Assembly: GCF_016591975.1 (NCBI RefSeq)
Contig: NZ_AP024169.1
Coordinates: 458,001 to 522,000, forward strand
From: Anaeromicropila herbilytica
Lineage (GTDB): Bacteria > Bacillota > Clostridia > Lachnospirales > Lachnospiraceae
DNA length: 64,000 nucleotides
Direction: 5' to 3'
A program made the translations under genes and the position numbers. Positions 1-8,314 of the stretch are shown here, one piece after another (position 1 is the stretch's first letter; every line of letters starts with the position of its first letter). The notes beneath the pieces were generated by a model, which saw only the letters and a list, made by a program, of their open reading frames with translations, was not told where the DNA came from and did not search any database.

Positions 1-441
1 AATGAATCATCTATCGTTGTTCGCATGATTGAGATGACAGATGTCAATGATATGTGGGAAAATGTATTTTCAAGAAATACACCCGAAGAAATCAGAGAGC
101 GTATCCAAAAGGATTTAGATGGATATGATGACAGAATACATTTCCATGTTGTAGTAGAATATAATGGAGTCGTAGTTGGTAATTTAGGACTTGAACGTTT
201 TAATAAATATAGTCGCTATGCTAATTTATGTGATTTTGTTATTCATCCTGATTATCAGGGGAATGGATTAGCAAGAAAAATGATAAATAAAGTAAAGGAA
301 ATAATCAAAGATACAAATATAGAAACGTTGCAAATACAAACAAGCATAGACAGTGAGGAAACAAAGAATAAGTATATTTCATTGGGATTTACTGATGTTG
401 TCAAATCAGGAACATTAAGTTATTTAATGATGGCATTATAA
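1..441 (+). CDS. GNAT family N-acetyltransferase, 5' end cut by window
   Basis: The frame is open from base 1 and reads NESSIVVRMIEMTDVND, so the true start probably lies just upstream of the window; the ATG at 25 is only the first start visible. The C-terminal half carries the acetyl-CoA-binding GNAT signature, a hydrophobic beta strand followed by HPDYQGNGLARKMI, and ends with a typical YISLGF segment. The family transfers an acetyl group from acetyl-CoA to an amine. The substrate cannot be told from sequence. It stands alone and is followed by a strong hairpin. Confidence 0.85.
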   Translation, partial: NESSIVVRMIEMTDVNDMWENVFSRNTPEEIRERIQKDLDGYDDRIHFHVVVEYNGVVVGNLGLERFNKYSRYANLCDFVIHPDYQGNGLARKMINKVKEIIKDTNIETLQIQTSIDSEETKNKYISLGFTDVVKSGTLSYLMMAL

Positions 442-444
442 TTA

Positions 445-478
445 GTGAGGCACTTTCATTACAATGGAAGTGCCTCAC
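445..478. terminator. Long perfect hairpin after the GNAT gene
   Basis: GTGAGGCACTT at 445-455 pairs with AAGTGCCTCAC at 468-478, and the inner CATT/AATG can pair as well. It begins 4 nt after the stop codon. There is no clean T-run, so it may act as a 3'-end stabiliser rather than a classical terminator. Confidence 0.55.
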
Positions 479-561
479 ATGCTTATTTTCATGAGGTTTT
501 GAATTAGAAGGAGTAAATACTTCTTGAAGTTTAATTAGTTCTTTCATTTACCTGTAAAAAG

Positions 562-597
562 TCACAAAAAAACAAGTTTTTTGTGGCTTTTTTAAGT
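562..597 (+). terminator. Rho-independent terminator
   Basis: An imperfect stem of CACAAAAAAC and TTTTTTGTGG is followed by a run of T (588-593). Beyond it, the intergenic stretch 442-811 contains a 12-nt tandem duplication (ACTCTAAAATCA twice, near 628-651) and an AT-rich promoter-like stretch around 690-710. I see no gene in it. Confidence 0.6.
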
Positions 598-811
598 GAA
601 ATTCAAAGTGTTTTTTATAAACTATCAACTCTAAAATCAACTCTAAAATCAAACCTGAATATATTGGTAGATAATGTATATTTATGCCAAGTTATATGAT
701 ACAATGGGAACAGATAGTAGAGAAAGAATTAATTTTATGCGTTATTACCTTAATAAGTGAATGATACATATTTAAAAAATGCTGAAATTAACATAAAGTG
801 GAGGATATCAA

Positions 812-1630
812 ATGAATATAGAATTTATACATGCTTACCTGAACCTAGAAGATTATATTCAGGAAGAATATCAGAATCAGGACACGTGGAAGAGAATCAT
901 GGTAGATCCATTCTGGAGCATCATATCACAATGGGCACCTTTTCCAGAAGAACATAAAATGCCTATGCATTACCTTGATAAAAGTGAGGCGATACGTCAA
1001 TTAGAAATATTAAAAAATGTTGACTGGAATAAGGTCATGGAGTCTTTTGATATGATATGTCAGGCACTACCAAAAGATGATGAAGATACGATGTATGTAG
1101 CAATCTATCCTTCCAATACATATATGTCGGAGGGCCTTTACGGAACAGGAGTATGGGGCAATATTATATTAAATATCAATGCGATAAATGATAATTTTGA
1201 ACAATGGATTCCTTTTGTTTTTGCTCATGAGTACCATCACAATGTCTGGGGTAATTACTGGTATTGTATTCGTAACGGAGAAGGGATGCAGGGTAATTTT
1301 CTTGAAAATATTATAATTGAAGGTCTAGCAGATGCTTTTGCAGAAAGTATATTTCCAGGCATGAATCCTTCTTGGCATCACGGAGTGAGAAGAGAGGAAG
1401 AAGAAGCAGTTTGGGATAAAATCAAAAGTGTCGCTGAAAGTTGCTTGCCAATTGAAGAGGTTCAAAAATATATATTTGGCTGTGAAGAGTTAGGAATACC
1501 TCAAAATGCAGGGTACTATTTTGGTATAAAAATAGTAAGAGCGTATATGAAGAAATATCAGATTGAGGATATGAATGAGTTATTGAAAATACCTGTAAGA
1601 GATATCTATGTTGGAGGTATGAAAGGTTAA
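812..1630 (+). CDS. DUF2268-type predicted zinc metalloprotease
   Basis: A 272-residue soluble protein with HEYHH at residues 139-143, an HExxH zinc-protease motif, followed about 27 residues later by IIEGLADAFAE, whose glutamate near 170 is a plausible third metal ligand. This arrangement matches the DUF2268 family of predicted Zn-dependent proteases (family from memory; substrate unknown). No signal peptide or membrane segment is visible, so a cytosolic location is likely. A GTGGAGG ribosome site lies about 8 nt before the ATG. It is followed by an AraC-type regulator in the same direction after about 95 nt, but there is no proof they are cotranscribed. Confidence 0.75.
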   Translation: MNIEFIHAYLNLEDYIQEEYQNQDTWKRIMVDPFWSIISQWAPFPEEHKMPMHYLDKSEAIRQLEILKNVDWNKVMESFDMICQALPKDDEDTMYVAIYPSNTYMSEGLYGTGVWGNIILNINAINDNFEQWIPFVFAHEYHHNVWGNYWYCIRNGEGMQGNFLENIIIEGLADAFAESIFPGMNPSWHHGVRREEEEAVWDKIKSVAESCLPIEEVQKYIFGCEELGIPQNAGYYFGIKIVRAYMKKYQIEDMNELLKIPVRDIYVGGMKG

Positions 1631-1725
1631 GAATGATACAGTTATAAAATAGAAACATCACAATTCATATCAAGATATTAACAGCTTTCATATAGTATTC
1701 TTTATTGGAAGGGAGGCGAAGAACC

Positions 1726-2640
1726 TTGTATGAATGGAATGAAGCAATACAAAAAATGATATATTGGATTGAAGAGCATATATGCGAAAGTCCATCACTT
1801 CTTGACATGTCAAATCAGATTGGATATTCACCATATTATTGTTCAACTAAGTTTCATGAGATTGTGGGAATGACAATGAAAAGCTATGTGTCAGGACGTA
1901 GACTTGCAAAGGCCACACTTGAAATACGTGATACAAGTGAGCGTATTCTTGATATAGCAATTAAATATGGTTATTCCTCTCAAGAAGCTCTGACGAGAGC
2001 TTTTGTTAGTGCCTACGGATGTACACCGGCGGCATACAGACGTAAACCTATTCCAATAGCACTTTCTAACATACAAGTAGTTTTGTTTCCTGATTATTAT
2101 ATGAATAAAGGAGAACGAACAATGAATAAAGCATGTTTAAAAGATCCAGAGATACGTATGGAATATATTCCAACACATAAGTACATTGGTATATGGAGTA
2201 ATGAAGCAGATGGATACGGTGATTTTTGGGCAAATAATAATTGTGATGAGATATGCGGTATTATTGAAAGTATGAGACACTTATCAGATCCAGTTGTTGG
2301 ATGCCATATGGCGGGTTGGCATTTTGTAAATGGTGAAAGAAAGTATTTTTATGGTTTTGGGGTACCAATTGACTATAATGGCGATATTCCAGAAGGTTTT
2401 ACTATGAAGGAATTCCCTGGAAGCTATTATCTTGTATTTTTCCATCCACCTTTTGATTATCTAAAAGATAACAACGAGGTAATGGGGAAGGTTGAAAGTC
2501 TTGCATGGAAATACGATATTGAAGCCAAGGGCTTTGAAACCCAAAAGTACCAATGGAATGAAGAGGTTTGTCAGGACTATCAGCGCCATTATCCAGAAGT
2601 GCTTGGATATGAGATTTTACGTCCTGTAATAAGAAAGTAA
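1726..2640 (+). CDS. AraC-family regulator with GyrI-like effector domain
   Basis: I chose a TTG start because GGGAGG at 1711-1716 lies 9 nt before it and the resulting MYEWNEAIQKMIYWIEEH is the usual N-terminus of this class. Residues about 8-105 form two AraC helix-turn-helix units (DMSNQIGYSPYYCSTKFHEIVG, then DIAIKYGYSSQEALTRAF). Residues about 140-300 resemble GyrI-like small-molecule-binding domains. The expected role is a drug- or metabolite-responsive transcription activator. A second, well-placed in-frame start lies inside the gene at 2122 and could give the effector domain alone. Confidence 0.85.
   Translation: MYEWNEAIQKMIYWIEEHICESPSLLDMSNQIGYSPYYCSTKFHEIVGMTMKSYVSGRRLAKATLEIRDTSERILDIAIKYGYSSQEALTRAFVSAYGCTPAAYRRKPIPIALSNIQVVLFPDYYMNKGERTMNKACLKDPEIRMEYIPTHKYIGIWSNEADGYGDFWANNNCDEICGIIESMRHLSDPVVGCHMAGWHFVNGERKYFYGFGVPIDYNGDIPEGFTMKEFPGSYYLVFFHPPFDYLKDNNEVMGKVESLAWKYDIEAKGFETQKYQWNEEVCQDYQRHYPEVLGYEILRPVIRK
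2107..2124 (+). promoter_or_regulatory. Internal ribosome site and in-frame ATG inside the AraC gene
   Basis: AAAGGAG at 2107-2113 stands 8 nt before an in-frame ATG at 2122 (residue 133 of the AraC protein), exactly at the linker before the GyrI-like domain. It looks like a functional translation start for a free effector-binding domain. Confidence 0.5.
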
Positions 2641-2657
2641 ATTAGAATATGAAACGT

Positions 2658-2697
2658 AACTCCTTAGAGGTCTTAAGATTTAAGTCTCTAAGGAGTT
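2658..2697 (+). terminator. Terminator of the AraC gene
   Basis: AACTCCTTAGAG pairs with CTCTAAGGAGTT, and the inner TCTTAA/TTTAAG can extend the stem. It is followed by TCGTTGTTTC. It starts 18 nt after the stop codon. Confidence 0.7.
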
Positions 2698-2741
2698 TCG
2701 TTGTTTCAATTGATCCAGTAACCATATTCTATAAACTTATA

Positions 2742-2790
2742 AAATCAAGCCTCTAAGGCTTGATTTCTCTAGAGTCTACGTATCGTAGAC
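2742..2790. promoter_or_regulatory. Two tandem perfect hairpins before an XRE gene
   Basis: The first stem, AAATCAAGCCT/AGGCTTGATTT, has a 3-nt loop (2742-2766). The second, GTCTACG/CGTAGAC, also has a 3-nt loop (2774-2790). The first ends in a short T-run and could terminate readthrough. The second could be an operator or the base of a 5' leader structure for the downstream regulator. Confidence 0.45.
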
Positions 2791-2875
2791 CCGATTCAAC
2801 TAGTGATATCTTGCGTTTTGTGGTATAAAAATCATAATAAGAATATGTTAAAGATAACCAGGAGGATGAGTGAAT

Positions 2876-3493
2876 ATGGATAGTATAAAAATAGGATATT
2901 TTATAGCGGAGTGTCGCAAGGAGAAACAGATTACTCAACAACAACTTGCTGATCTACTGAATATCACGAACAAAGCAGTATCAAAATGGGAGACAGGAAA
3001 TGGTTTACCTGATATTGCAATTCTTACAGAATTGGCAAGTATACTGGATGTGACCGTTGATGAAATTCTAAGAGCTAAGAAAAATGATCATACCATTACG
3101 GTATCAGAGGATTCGAAGAGGGATATCAATACCCAGAAAGAGAAGAAAGATAATACAGATGCGGTGATAAGTTATTTAGTCCATAAATCAATAAATAAAT
3201 TTAAATTAATGGCTATTGTCAGCACCATATTATCAATCGTTGGTGTTATCATACAGTATTTTATCTGGTCTGAGACGAAAGACTTAACAGGTTGGTTATT
3301 TGGTTGTTGGTTTGAGGTCTGTAGTGCAGGTGTCTTCTATTATTATAGAACAATGATGAAAAATCAAATCGAAGACTATAATGCTACAGCTGATATAAAA
3401 CAAGATGTAAAAGATATCACCAATCCATATTTGAGAGTTTTGATAGTAGCATGGGTGGTTATGCTGTTCACGATTTTCTTTTATCTTATTTAA
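2876..3493 (+). CDS. XRE-family regulator with C-terminal membrane segments
   Basis: The ATG at 2876 (10 nt after AGGAGG) gives MDSIKIGYFIAECRKEK. A GTG 6 nt earlier is an alternative start. Residues 1-65 form a classic Cro/C1 helix-turn-helix (TQQQLADLLNITNKAVSKWE, then a DVTVDEIL turn). After a charged linker there are about three hydrophobic segments (LMAIVSTILSIVGVIIQYFI, GWLFGCWFEVCSAGVFYYY and LIVAWVVMLFTIFFYLI). It is probably a membrane-tethered repressor of a type common in clostridia. Its targets are unknown. Confidence 0.85.
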   Translation: MDSIKIGYFIAECRKEKQITQQQLADLLNITNKAVSKWETGNGLPDIAILTELASILDVTVDEILRAKKNDHTITVSEDSKRDINTQKEKKDNTDAVISYLVHKSINKFKLMAIVSTILSIVGVIIQYFIWSETKDLTGWLFGCWFEVCSAGVFYYYRTMMKNQIEDYNATADIKQDVKDITNPYLRVLIVAWVVMLFTIFFYLI

Positions 3494-3658
3494 AGAAAGT
3501 TAAGTAAAAGAGAGCAATAAGATAAGAGTATAAAAATAGGTTATAAAAAAGAGGCTAATGAAGAGAGCTGCTTACATAAAAAGCAAGATAATATATTAGT
3601 AGGAACGAAAGAAAATATGATATGATAGAAAATAAATGATACTAAGGAGAGAAAGAAT

Positions 3659-4129
3659 ATGAACATTGTAAGAGCAGATAAAAAAGACATCCAAGGGATT
3701 AACCGATTATTAAGTCAGGTATTAATGGTGCACCACGAAGGACGTCCTGATTTATTTAAAGCTGGTGGAAAGAAATATACTGACGAGCAGTTATATGATA
3801 TGTTTGAAGATGATACCAAACCTATTTTTGTTGCAAAAGATGAGAAAGAAAATGTTGTTGGATATGCATTTTGCGTATTTCAGCAGCACCTAGGAGACAA
3901 TATCCTGACGGAGGTTAAGACGTTATATATTGATGATTTATGCGTGGATGAAAATATTCGAGGTCAACACATAGGTCAAAAGCTTTATGAATACGTTTTA
4001 TCCTACGCCAAACAACACGAGTGTTATAATGTGACATTAAACGTATGGTCCTGCAACCAAAGTGCGATAAAGTTCTATGAGAAATGTGGGTTAAAGCCAC
4101 AAAAAATAGGGATGGAAATAATACTTTAG
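3659..4129 (+). CDS. GNAT family N-acetyltransferase
   Basis: A complete 156-residue GNAT protein. Residues about 89-115 read LYIDDLCVDENIRGQHIG, the beta4-alpha3 acetyl-CoA pyrophosphate loop, and the C-terminal NQSAIKFYEKCGL motif is typical. AAGGAG lies about 10 nt before the ATG. The substrate is unknown. It is followed after about 180 nt by the leader element and the FakA-domain ORF, without a clear terminator. Confidence 0.88.
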   Translation: MNIVRADKKDIQGINRLLSQVLMVHHEGRPDLFKAGGKKYTDEQLYDMFEDDTKPIFVAKDEKENVVGYAFCVFQQHLGDNILTEVKTLYIDDLCVDENIRGQHIGQKLYEYVLSYAKQHECYNVTLNVWSCNQSAIKFYEKCGLKPQKIGMEIIL

Positions 4130-4224
4130 AGTTCAAAAATGGTTTAATAATATAGAATTATATGGTAAGATATTGGAGAATAATTTGAATTAAAAGGTTA
4201 AAGAGTAAAAGAAATAAGATTATG

Positions 4225-4309
4225 AAAGGATGCCACGTTGGATTCTTTTGCTCGTTATTATATGTGGCAGTATCGCAGGTCAGTCTGTGATATATGATGG
4301 GTTAAATAA
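4225..4309 (+). ncRNA. Leader RNA element, copy 1
   Basis: About 85 nt ending at the start codon of the 83-residue ORF. TGCCAC pairs with GTGGCA across a 27-nt loop. A second stem TATCGCAG/CTGTGATA closes a 6-nt loop, and GATGGGTT follows just before the start codon. The same order of blocks recurs at 14398-14482 before a GNAT gene, so it is a mobile or conserved cis element. I do not recognise it as a known riboswitch. Confidence 0.5.
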
Positions 4310-4561
4310 ATGTTAGAATTCAAATATGATACACAATTGTTAATTGAAGGAAAAGACCTTGATGAAGACGCAATCAATGATTATTTTACAAATAATTTTA
4401 AAGGAGATTGCTTATTAGCTGTTGGAGATGATGAACTTATTAAAGTCCATTATCACACGAATGAGCCATGGAAGGTATTAGAATATTGTTCAGGATTAGG
4501 CGAAATATATGATATTGTAATCGAAGATATGGAGAGACAAGCAAAGGGATTACAAGGCTAA
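4310..4561 (+). CDS. Orphan FakA/DAK-type C-terminal domain protein
   Basis: 83 residues reading YDTQLLIEGKDLDEDAINDY, then LLAVGDDELIKVHYHTNEPWKVLEY. This matches the C-terminal domain of FakA (DhaL-fused fatty acid kinase A, DAK1_2 region), including the VGDDELIKVHVHT-like core. The kinase domain that normally precedes it (FakA is about 550 residues) is absent here, so this is either an orphan domain or a gene remnant. There is no Shine-Dalgarno apart from GATGGG in the leader element. The A-rich ATG was kept because the homology begins at once. Function is not predictable without the kinase part. Confidence 0.6.
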   Translation: MLEFKYDTQLLIEGKDLDEDAINDYFTNNFKGDCLLAVGDDELIKVHYHTNEPWKVLEYCSGLGEIYDIVIEDMERQAKGLQG

Positions 4562-4570
4562 GAATCCATA

Positions 4571-4600
4571 AGACTAAGGATATAAAAGACTAAGGATATA
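4571..4600. repeat. Two-copy 16-nt tandem repeat
   Basis: AGACTAAGGATATA occurs twice with a 16-nt period, flanked by partial units (AAGGCTAAG on both sides). It is a short slippage-type repeat just after the preceding stop codon. Confidence 0.7.
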
Positions 4601-4623
4601 CAAGGCTAAGCTTTTACAGAGGA

Positions 4624-4663
4624 GAACGTTAATAACCAAAAGATTATTAACGTTCTTTTTTAC
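4624..4663. terminator. Terminator between convergent genes
   Basis: GAACGTTAATAA pairs with TTATTAACGTTC and is followed by six T residues. It ends transcription from the plus-strand ORF. The minus-strand FRG operon ends about 70 bp further on. Confidence 0.85.
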
Positions 4664-4735
4664 ACACATTTATAGATTGACGGTAACTATTTATAATTAG
4701 GATTCAGCGTTAAAGTTGAATACGGTGATGTTTGA

Positions 4736-5653
4736 TTAATTCGTACGAATTCCTTCATTAATTACCTGATTAAATACTTCTGCAGCAATACTTGTGATAT
4801 CAGGATATAACGATAGTCTTGTTATACCAAAATGTTCAAGCTGATTCTGAATCTTTTCAAAGTCTTCCCAGGCAATATTGATTTTATAAAGATAATCACT
4901 ACTATCAGGTTGTTTGTTTAATCCAACAAGATCTTTAACACGAGGAAATACGGTGAAAGTTCCTTTTTGTGCGACAATTCGAGTGGTGTTATTAGGACCA
5001 ATAGCAGCAGCTGGTTTCGTGCTATTTAAGATATTGCTATCAGGGCCAAAGTATAGATTAAAAGACTCTTCTTCAACATTTGGGATATACCCTGGTTTCA
5101 GATAGCTATGGAAGGAAAATGCTTCATTTAAAGTGACCGGATTAAGTACCCAAACAGATGCATCAATGCCCTTTTTAAGAGAGGGATCTGTTGGATCAGT
5201 TGCGAAGAATAATGCGGTTAAGGCATCACTGCTCCAGTCAAGGATACGTGCTGGAAGTTCATAATGCCTTAACATAAATAACCAGCTCCAATAGGAAGTA
5301 ACTCCACCAGGTAGAGGAAAGGCTGGAAGCCTCTCAACATAAGGAATTGCCAATGATTTAAATTTGGATAGAAAAGCTGTTTCGTATAAAGGATTTAATT
5401 GAAGATCCTTCTTTTTTCTGGTGATTGTAGGAAGTAAGTCAAAACCTTCTTGCGCCTGCCCGCGAAACCATAAGGTACATTTATTTTCCGTCCCAGGATC
5501 ACATAAGATTGAAAAAGCATGATCAATAGCGGATAGATATTCCTCTATGCTTTTTACACGCACTTGCTTTATTGTATCTTTAGGAGGGGGAGTCTGTTCT
5601 AGTTCCTGTTTATCCTCCGTAACGGCATATTTTACTGAAAAATCATTATGCAT
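4736..5653 (-). CDS. FRG domain-containing protein
   Basis: A 305-residue soluble protein. The FRG domain starts with LWFRGQ (residues about 62-67, the motif that names the family). It continues with LPTITRK and with LRHYELPARILDWSSDALTALFFA (given here in two blocks: LRHYELPARILDW at about 128, then ALTALFFA), the second conserved block. Residues 1-40 look like a flexible charged lead. FRG domains have no settled activity but recur in mobile and defence-type loci. It is the third gene of a minus-strand trio, about 60 nt after the phosphoesterase, and presumably is cotranscribed with it. Confidence 0.85.
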   Translation of the reverse strand: MHNDFSVKYAVTEDKQELEQTPPPKDTIKQVRVKSIEEYLSAIDHAFSILCDPGTENKCTLWFRGQAQEGFDLLPTITRKKKDLQLNPLYETAFLSKFKSLAIPYVERLPAFPLPGGVTSYWSWLFMLRHYELPARILDWSSDALTALFFATDPTDPSLKKGIDASVWVLNPVTLNEAFSFHSYLKPGYIPNVEEESFNLYFGPDSNILNSTKPAAAIGPNNTTRIVAQKGTFTVFPRVKDLVGLNKQPDSSDYLYKINIAWEDFEKIQNQLEHFGITRLSLYPDITSIAAEVFNQVINEGIRTN

Positions 5654-5714
5654 ATAAGCTCCCTTCTGTAGCTTTCAGCGACTATAAATTAGGTAATCAT
5701 GTTAATATCCTATA

Positions 5715-6737
5715 TCAAAGGCTGATGATGTCATAAGGATGAATAGGATCTACAGCCAATATGTTTTTTACATAGTTGTAGTTTACTCTAATTGCGTGAT
5801 ATGGATATTTGTACTGGCTACTACACTTAGGATTACATTTGCCTCCACATACAGTATCACAGTTACCGCCCGCAGCAGTTAAGAAGAAGTCAAATTTATA
5901 ATGCGGGTCATAATAGCGGGTAGGAGGCTTGCAATGTCTGTGGTGAGAGGAAACAGTAATCATACTTCTATAATGTTTATCAAGAATATCTTTACTAAAT
6001 AAAGTGGAGTATTGGTTATTTAGAACATGAGATGGATTACCATTACCTATTGTACCTATTTGTGGTGGAATGTGCATATCAACAATGAAGCGAATCTTAT
6101 TACTTACTCCTTGCAGATAAGTCATCCATTTATCAATCTCTTTGATTTCTTTTTCAAATTTGCCTATATCTACTGAACCAAAGCTTCCTCTATTTCCATA
6201 ACCTGTATTTAAAAGTACGATTCTTAAGTACAATTTATTGAGTGGAACTACCTGTACATCTGGATGGGGCGCTGATGGATCCGATTTAAATAATTCATCT
6301 GCAGCCACGAGATTATTGAAGGCAGTTAAATCATAGTTCGTTACTTGACCGTTTACTTTAATTAACTTAAAATCATGATTTCCAGTATTTAAAAATAAAG
6401 GAATCTTATCTTTATCATTCGTATATGGGTCATAAAGAGTCTTCCAAGTCTTATCTATGAATATCTGAAGGTTATCTATACCATGATCGGTAGCATCTCC
6501 TCCATGAACAATGCATAGAATGTCACCATTGGTATTCGAAGATATAATCTTTTTTAGCAATTGTTCATATTTGGACTCAGGTGATTGGCTACATCCAGAC
6601 ATGCCAATATGAGTATCGCCCATATAAACGATAGAAAAATTCGAAGGTAGTACAGTTCCACTTTTCGTAAATGCATCTTCTTTTACTTTAACAATACGAT
6701 ATGCTTCTGAATTTAATTTTGGTCTTGTCGCAGCCAT
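5715..6737 (-). CDS. Calcineurin-like metallophosphoesterase
   Basis: I chose the ATG at 6737 (MAATRPKLN) because GGTGGGA precedes it by about 8 nt. A GTG 12 nt further upstream is the alternative. The metal-binding blocks appear in order: YMGDTHIG (about residue 38), HGGDATDHG, NTGNHDFK (about 117), DMHIPPQ, and SSHHRH in place of the usual GHxH. The C-terminus has a cysteine cluster (CDTVCGGKCNPKCSS) that could bind another metal. It is therefore probably a binuclear phosphodiesterase or phosphatase of unknown substrate. No signal peptide. The preceding gene ends within its ribosome site, so translation is probably coupled. Confidence 0.88.
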   Translation of the reverse strand: MAATRPKLNSEAYRIVKVKEDAFTKSGTVLPSNFSIVYMGDTHIGMSGCSQSPESKYEQLLKKIISSNTNGDILCIVHGGDATDHGIDNLQIFIDKTWKTLYDPYTNDKDKIPLFLNTGNHDFKLIKVNGQVTNYDLTAFNNLVAADELFKSDPSAPHPDVQVVPLNKLYLRIVLLNTGYGNRGSFGSVDIGKFEKEIKEIDKWMTYLQGVSNKIRFIVDMHIPPQIGTIGNGNPSHVLNNQYSTLFSKDILDKHYRSMITVSSHHRHCKPPTRYYDPHYKFDFFLTAAGGNCDTVCGGKCNPKCSSQYKYPYHAIRVNYNYVKNILAVDPIHPYDIISL

Positions 6738-6749
6738 AGCACATCCCAC

Positions 6750-7214
6750 CTAACATATGTTATTTGATACACTACCGATTGCAGTTATATTGCTGCCTAG
6801 AATAGATGCTGCATCAACACTGTTGTAGATTAGAATAACATCGATAAAGTATGTGTACTGCTTTCCACCTGCTACTTCATCTATAAAATCCATGGAATAA
6901 GTCTCGTATTTCTCTAAGGTAAGAAATACCGTTTCACTTTCTGATCCTAGATCTCCGGATAGATTAACTACATATGGCATGGAAGCCAATTCAGTAACGT
7001 TACCGTTTCTATCTTTTCTGTTTAACTTAAAGAGTAAATTAAGTTGTTCTGTTAGTGAAATGGTGTATTTTAAAGTACAGTTATAACTAATCTCTAACTT
7101 GGCGCTTGCAAAATTTCTGGTATCTACAGTCAATTGTCCCACAGAGATTCTATCCTCAATACCCATGTTATCTAAATCAATATAATTGGTTTTATTACTT
7201 TCAAATACTAACAT
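6750..7214 (-). CDS. Unknown beta-rich protein heading the FRG/phosphoesterase operon
   Basis: 154 residues, starting at an ATG preceded by GGGGAGG. It has no recognised domain. Alternating polar and hydrophobic stretches (KLEISYNCTLKYTISLTEQL, TVFLTLEKYETYSMDFI, YTYFIDVILIYNS) suggest an all-beta sandwich. There is no signal peptide or transmembrane segment. The stop codon is 12 nt from the next gene's start, so the two proteins are probably made together. I do not recognise the family. A structural or coat-like role is one possibility, but nothing in the sequence proves it. Confidence 0.7.
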   Translation of the reverse strand: MLVFESNKTNYIDLDNMGIEDRISVGQLTVDTRNFASAKLEISYNCTLKYTISLTEQLNLLFKLNRKDRNGNVTELASMPYVVNLSGDLGSESETVFLTLEKYETYSMDFIDEVAGGKQYTYFIDVILIYNSVDAASILGSNITAIGSVSNNIC

Positions 7215-7458
7215 AATATACCTCCCCTAATTGTTATGAATTAAAAATATCTAGTGAATGAGTAAGATGCCTATAATATCATATGCAAGATGTCGAAAAA
7301 TGTGCTATTTTGTAATAAAGAAAGGGTGAGAGAAGTAAAGAAGAAAACCCGAGAGTAAACCAAGTAATAGATCCAAAGAATTAAACCAAAGAATTTAACT
7401 AGAAAGTTAAAAGATATAATTAAAAAAATAGAATATGTAAATGTTTTACTTGTGTTGT

Positions 7459-7487
7459 TTGACTTCCGATATTAGGAAAAGTATAAT
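7459..7487 (+). promoter_or_regulatory. Promoter with TTCC-TAGGAA dyad, copy 1
   Basis: TTGACT, a 17-bp spacer, then TATAAT. The spacer carries TTCCGATATTAGGAA, a near-palindrome overlapping the -35 box. Matching sites lie at 13207 and 21755. It serves the lipoprotein gene at 7523. Confidence 0.7.
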
Positions 7488-7522
7488 TGATTTAATAAAT
7501 TAATTGATTCGAAAGGAGCATT

Positions 7523-8140
7523 ATGAGGAAGAAATTATTAATAGTTGTTATAATGCTTCTATTATGTTGTTTGTTTGCTTCTTGTACAAAAGGTGCAAAA
7601 ACAACACAATCTCATACCAAAGAAAGTATTCAACCATATGAGCTTACAAAGAGTGATTCAGATTTATTACAAACGTTGAATCTACAAGATAAAGCAAATA
7701 TTTTTACTTTTAAGGCGCCAAAAGCAACCAGAAATCTTGAAGTAAGCACTTATGTCCTAAATAAGGAATGCAAATGGGAAGAAAATGGTCATGGAAAAGT
7801 CTCAATTGATGATACGAATCGCAATATGTTAGAAGGTACTTTTTCCATGTTGTTGAGTGATCACTATAGTATTGAATTTAATATTGATACTATGGGAAAG
7901 GCATCATATAAATCTGATGAAATAGTCTTAGATCAACAAAAGCTTGCATCCTCGAAAGTTTATTTATCTCAGAACAAAAGGATTAGACTAGGCAAGCAGA
8001 TACCAGTTGCAATTATGGTATATGATAGTGGGAATTCTATGAAGACTTATAGTGTAGATGATTATTTTCATCCACAAAAATTTCAGGGAATGGATTTAGT
8101 GCAAGCTGTGGTTTTAAGATTTTCTGATAATGAGAAGTAG
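7523..8140 (+). CDS. Predicted lipoprotein of unknown function
   Basis: 205 residues. The N-terminus has two lysines, then a hydrophobic run and a lipobox ending LFASC with the cysteine near residue 20, so it should be lipid-anchored on the outer face of the membrane. The remainder is charged with no recognised domain; repeated short beta-like stretches occur from about 55 to 200. GAAAGGAG lies 6 nt before the ATG. It has its own promoter with a strong dyad. A single-gene unit, function unknown. Confidence 0.75.
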   Translation: MRKKLLIVVIMLLLCCLFASCTKGAKTTQSHTKESIQPYELTKSDSDLLQTLNLQDKANIFTFKAPKATRNLEVSTYVLNKECKWEENGHGKVSIDDTNRNMLEGTFSMLLSDHYSIEFNIDTMGKASYKSDEIVLDQQKLASSKVYLSQNKRIRLGKQIPVAIMVYDSGNSMKTYSVDDYFHPQKFQGMDLVQAVVLRFSDNEK

Positions 8141-8179
8141 TTTTTGTTGAAGATGATATAATATTTCTGTAAAAAACAA

Positions 8180-8210
8180 TTGACTACCACCTTGGGTGTT
8201 GGCTTATGAT
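8180..8210 (+). promoter_or_regulatory. MerR-type promoter (19-bp spacer)
   Basis: TTGACT and TATGAT are separated by exactly 19 bp. The spacer contains CACCTTGGGTG, a dyad centred on spacer position 8. The long spacer with a central operator is the hallmark of promoters activated by MerR proteins through DNA distortion; it is probably the autoregulated promoter of the gene at 8315. Confidence 0.75.
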
Positions 8211-8314
8211 AATTTTAGAAGTTAAGTTGGAAAAATAATTATTCATCCAGGCTTATTTAAAATTATACGAGTTTGAACAAGTCAACAATAAATGGAAAGG
8301 CAAGGGTATTAAGT

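Noticed and set aside
757..957. A 66-codon ORF overlapping the DUF2268 gene
   Set aside because: It lies in another frame of a clear protease gene, lacks a ribosome site and encodes no recognisable protein.
4225..4309. A known riboswitch class for the repeated leader
   Set aside because: I compared it mentally with fluoride, THF, preQ1, guanidine, ZTP, glycine and SAM consensus motifs; none fits.
4571..4600. A CRISPR-like repeat at the tandem 16-mers
   Set aside because: Only two full units with no spacers; a slippage duplication.
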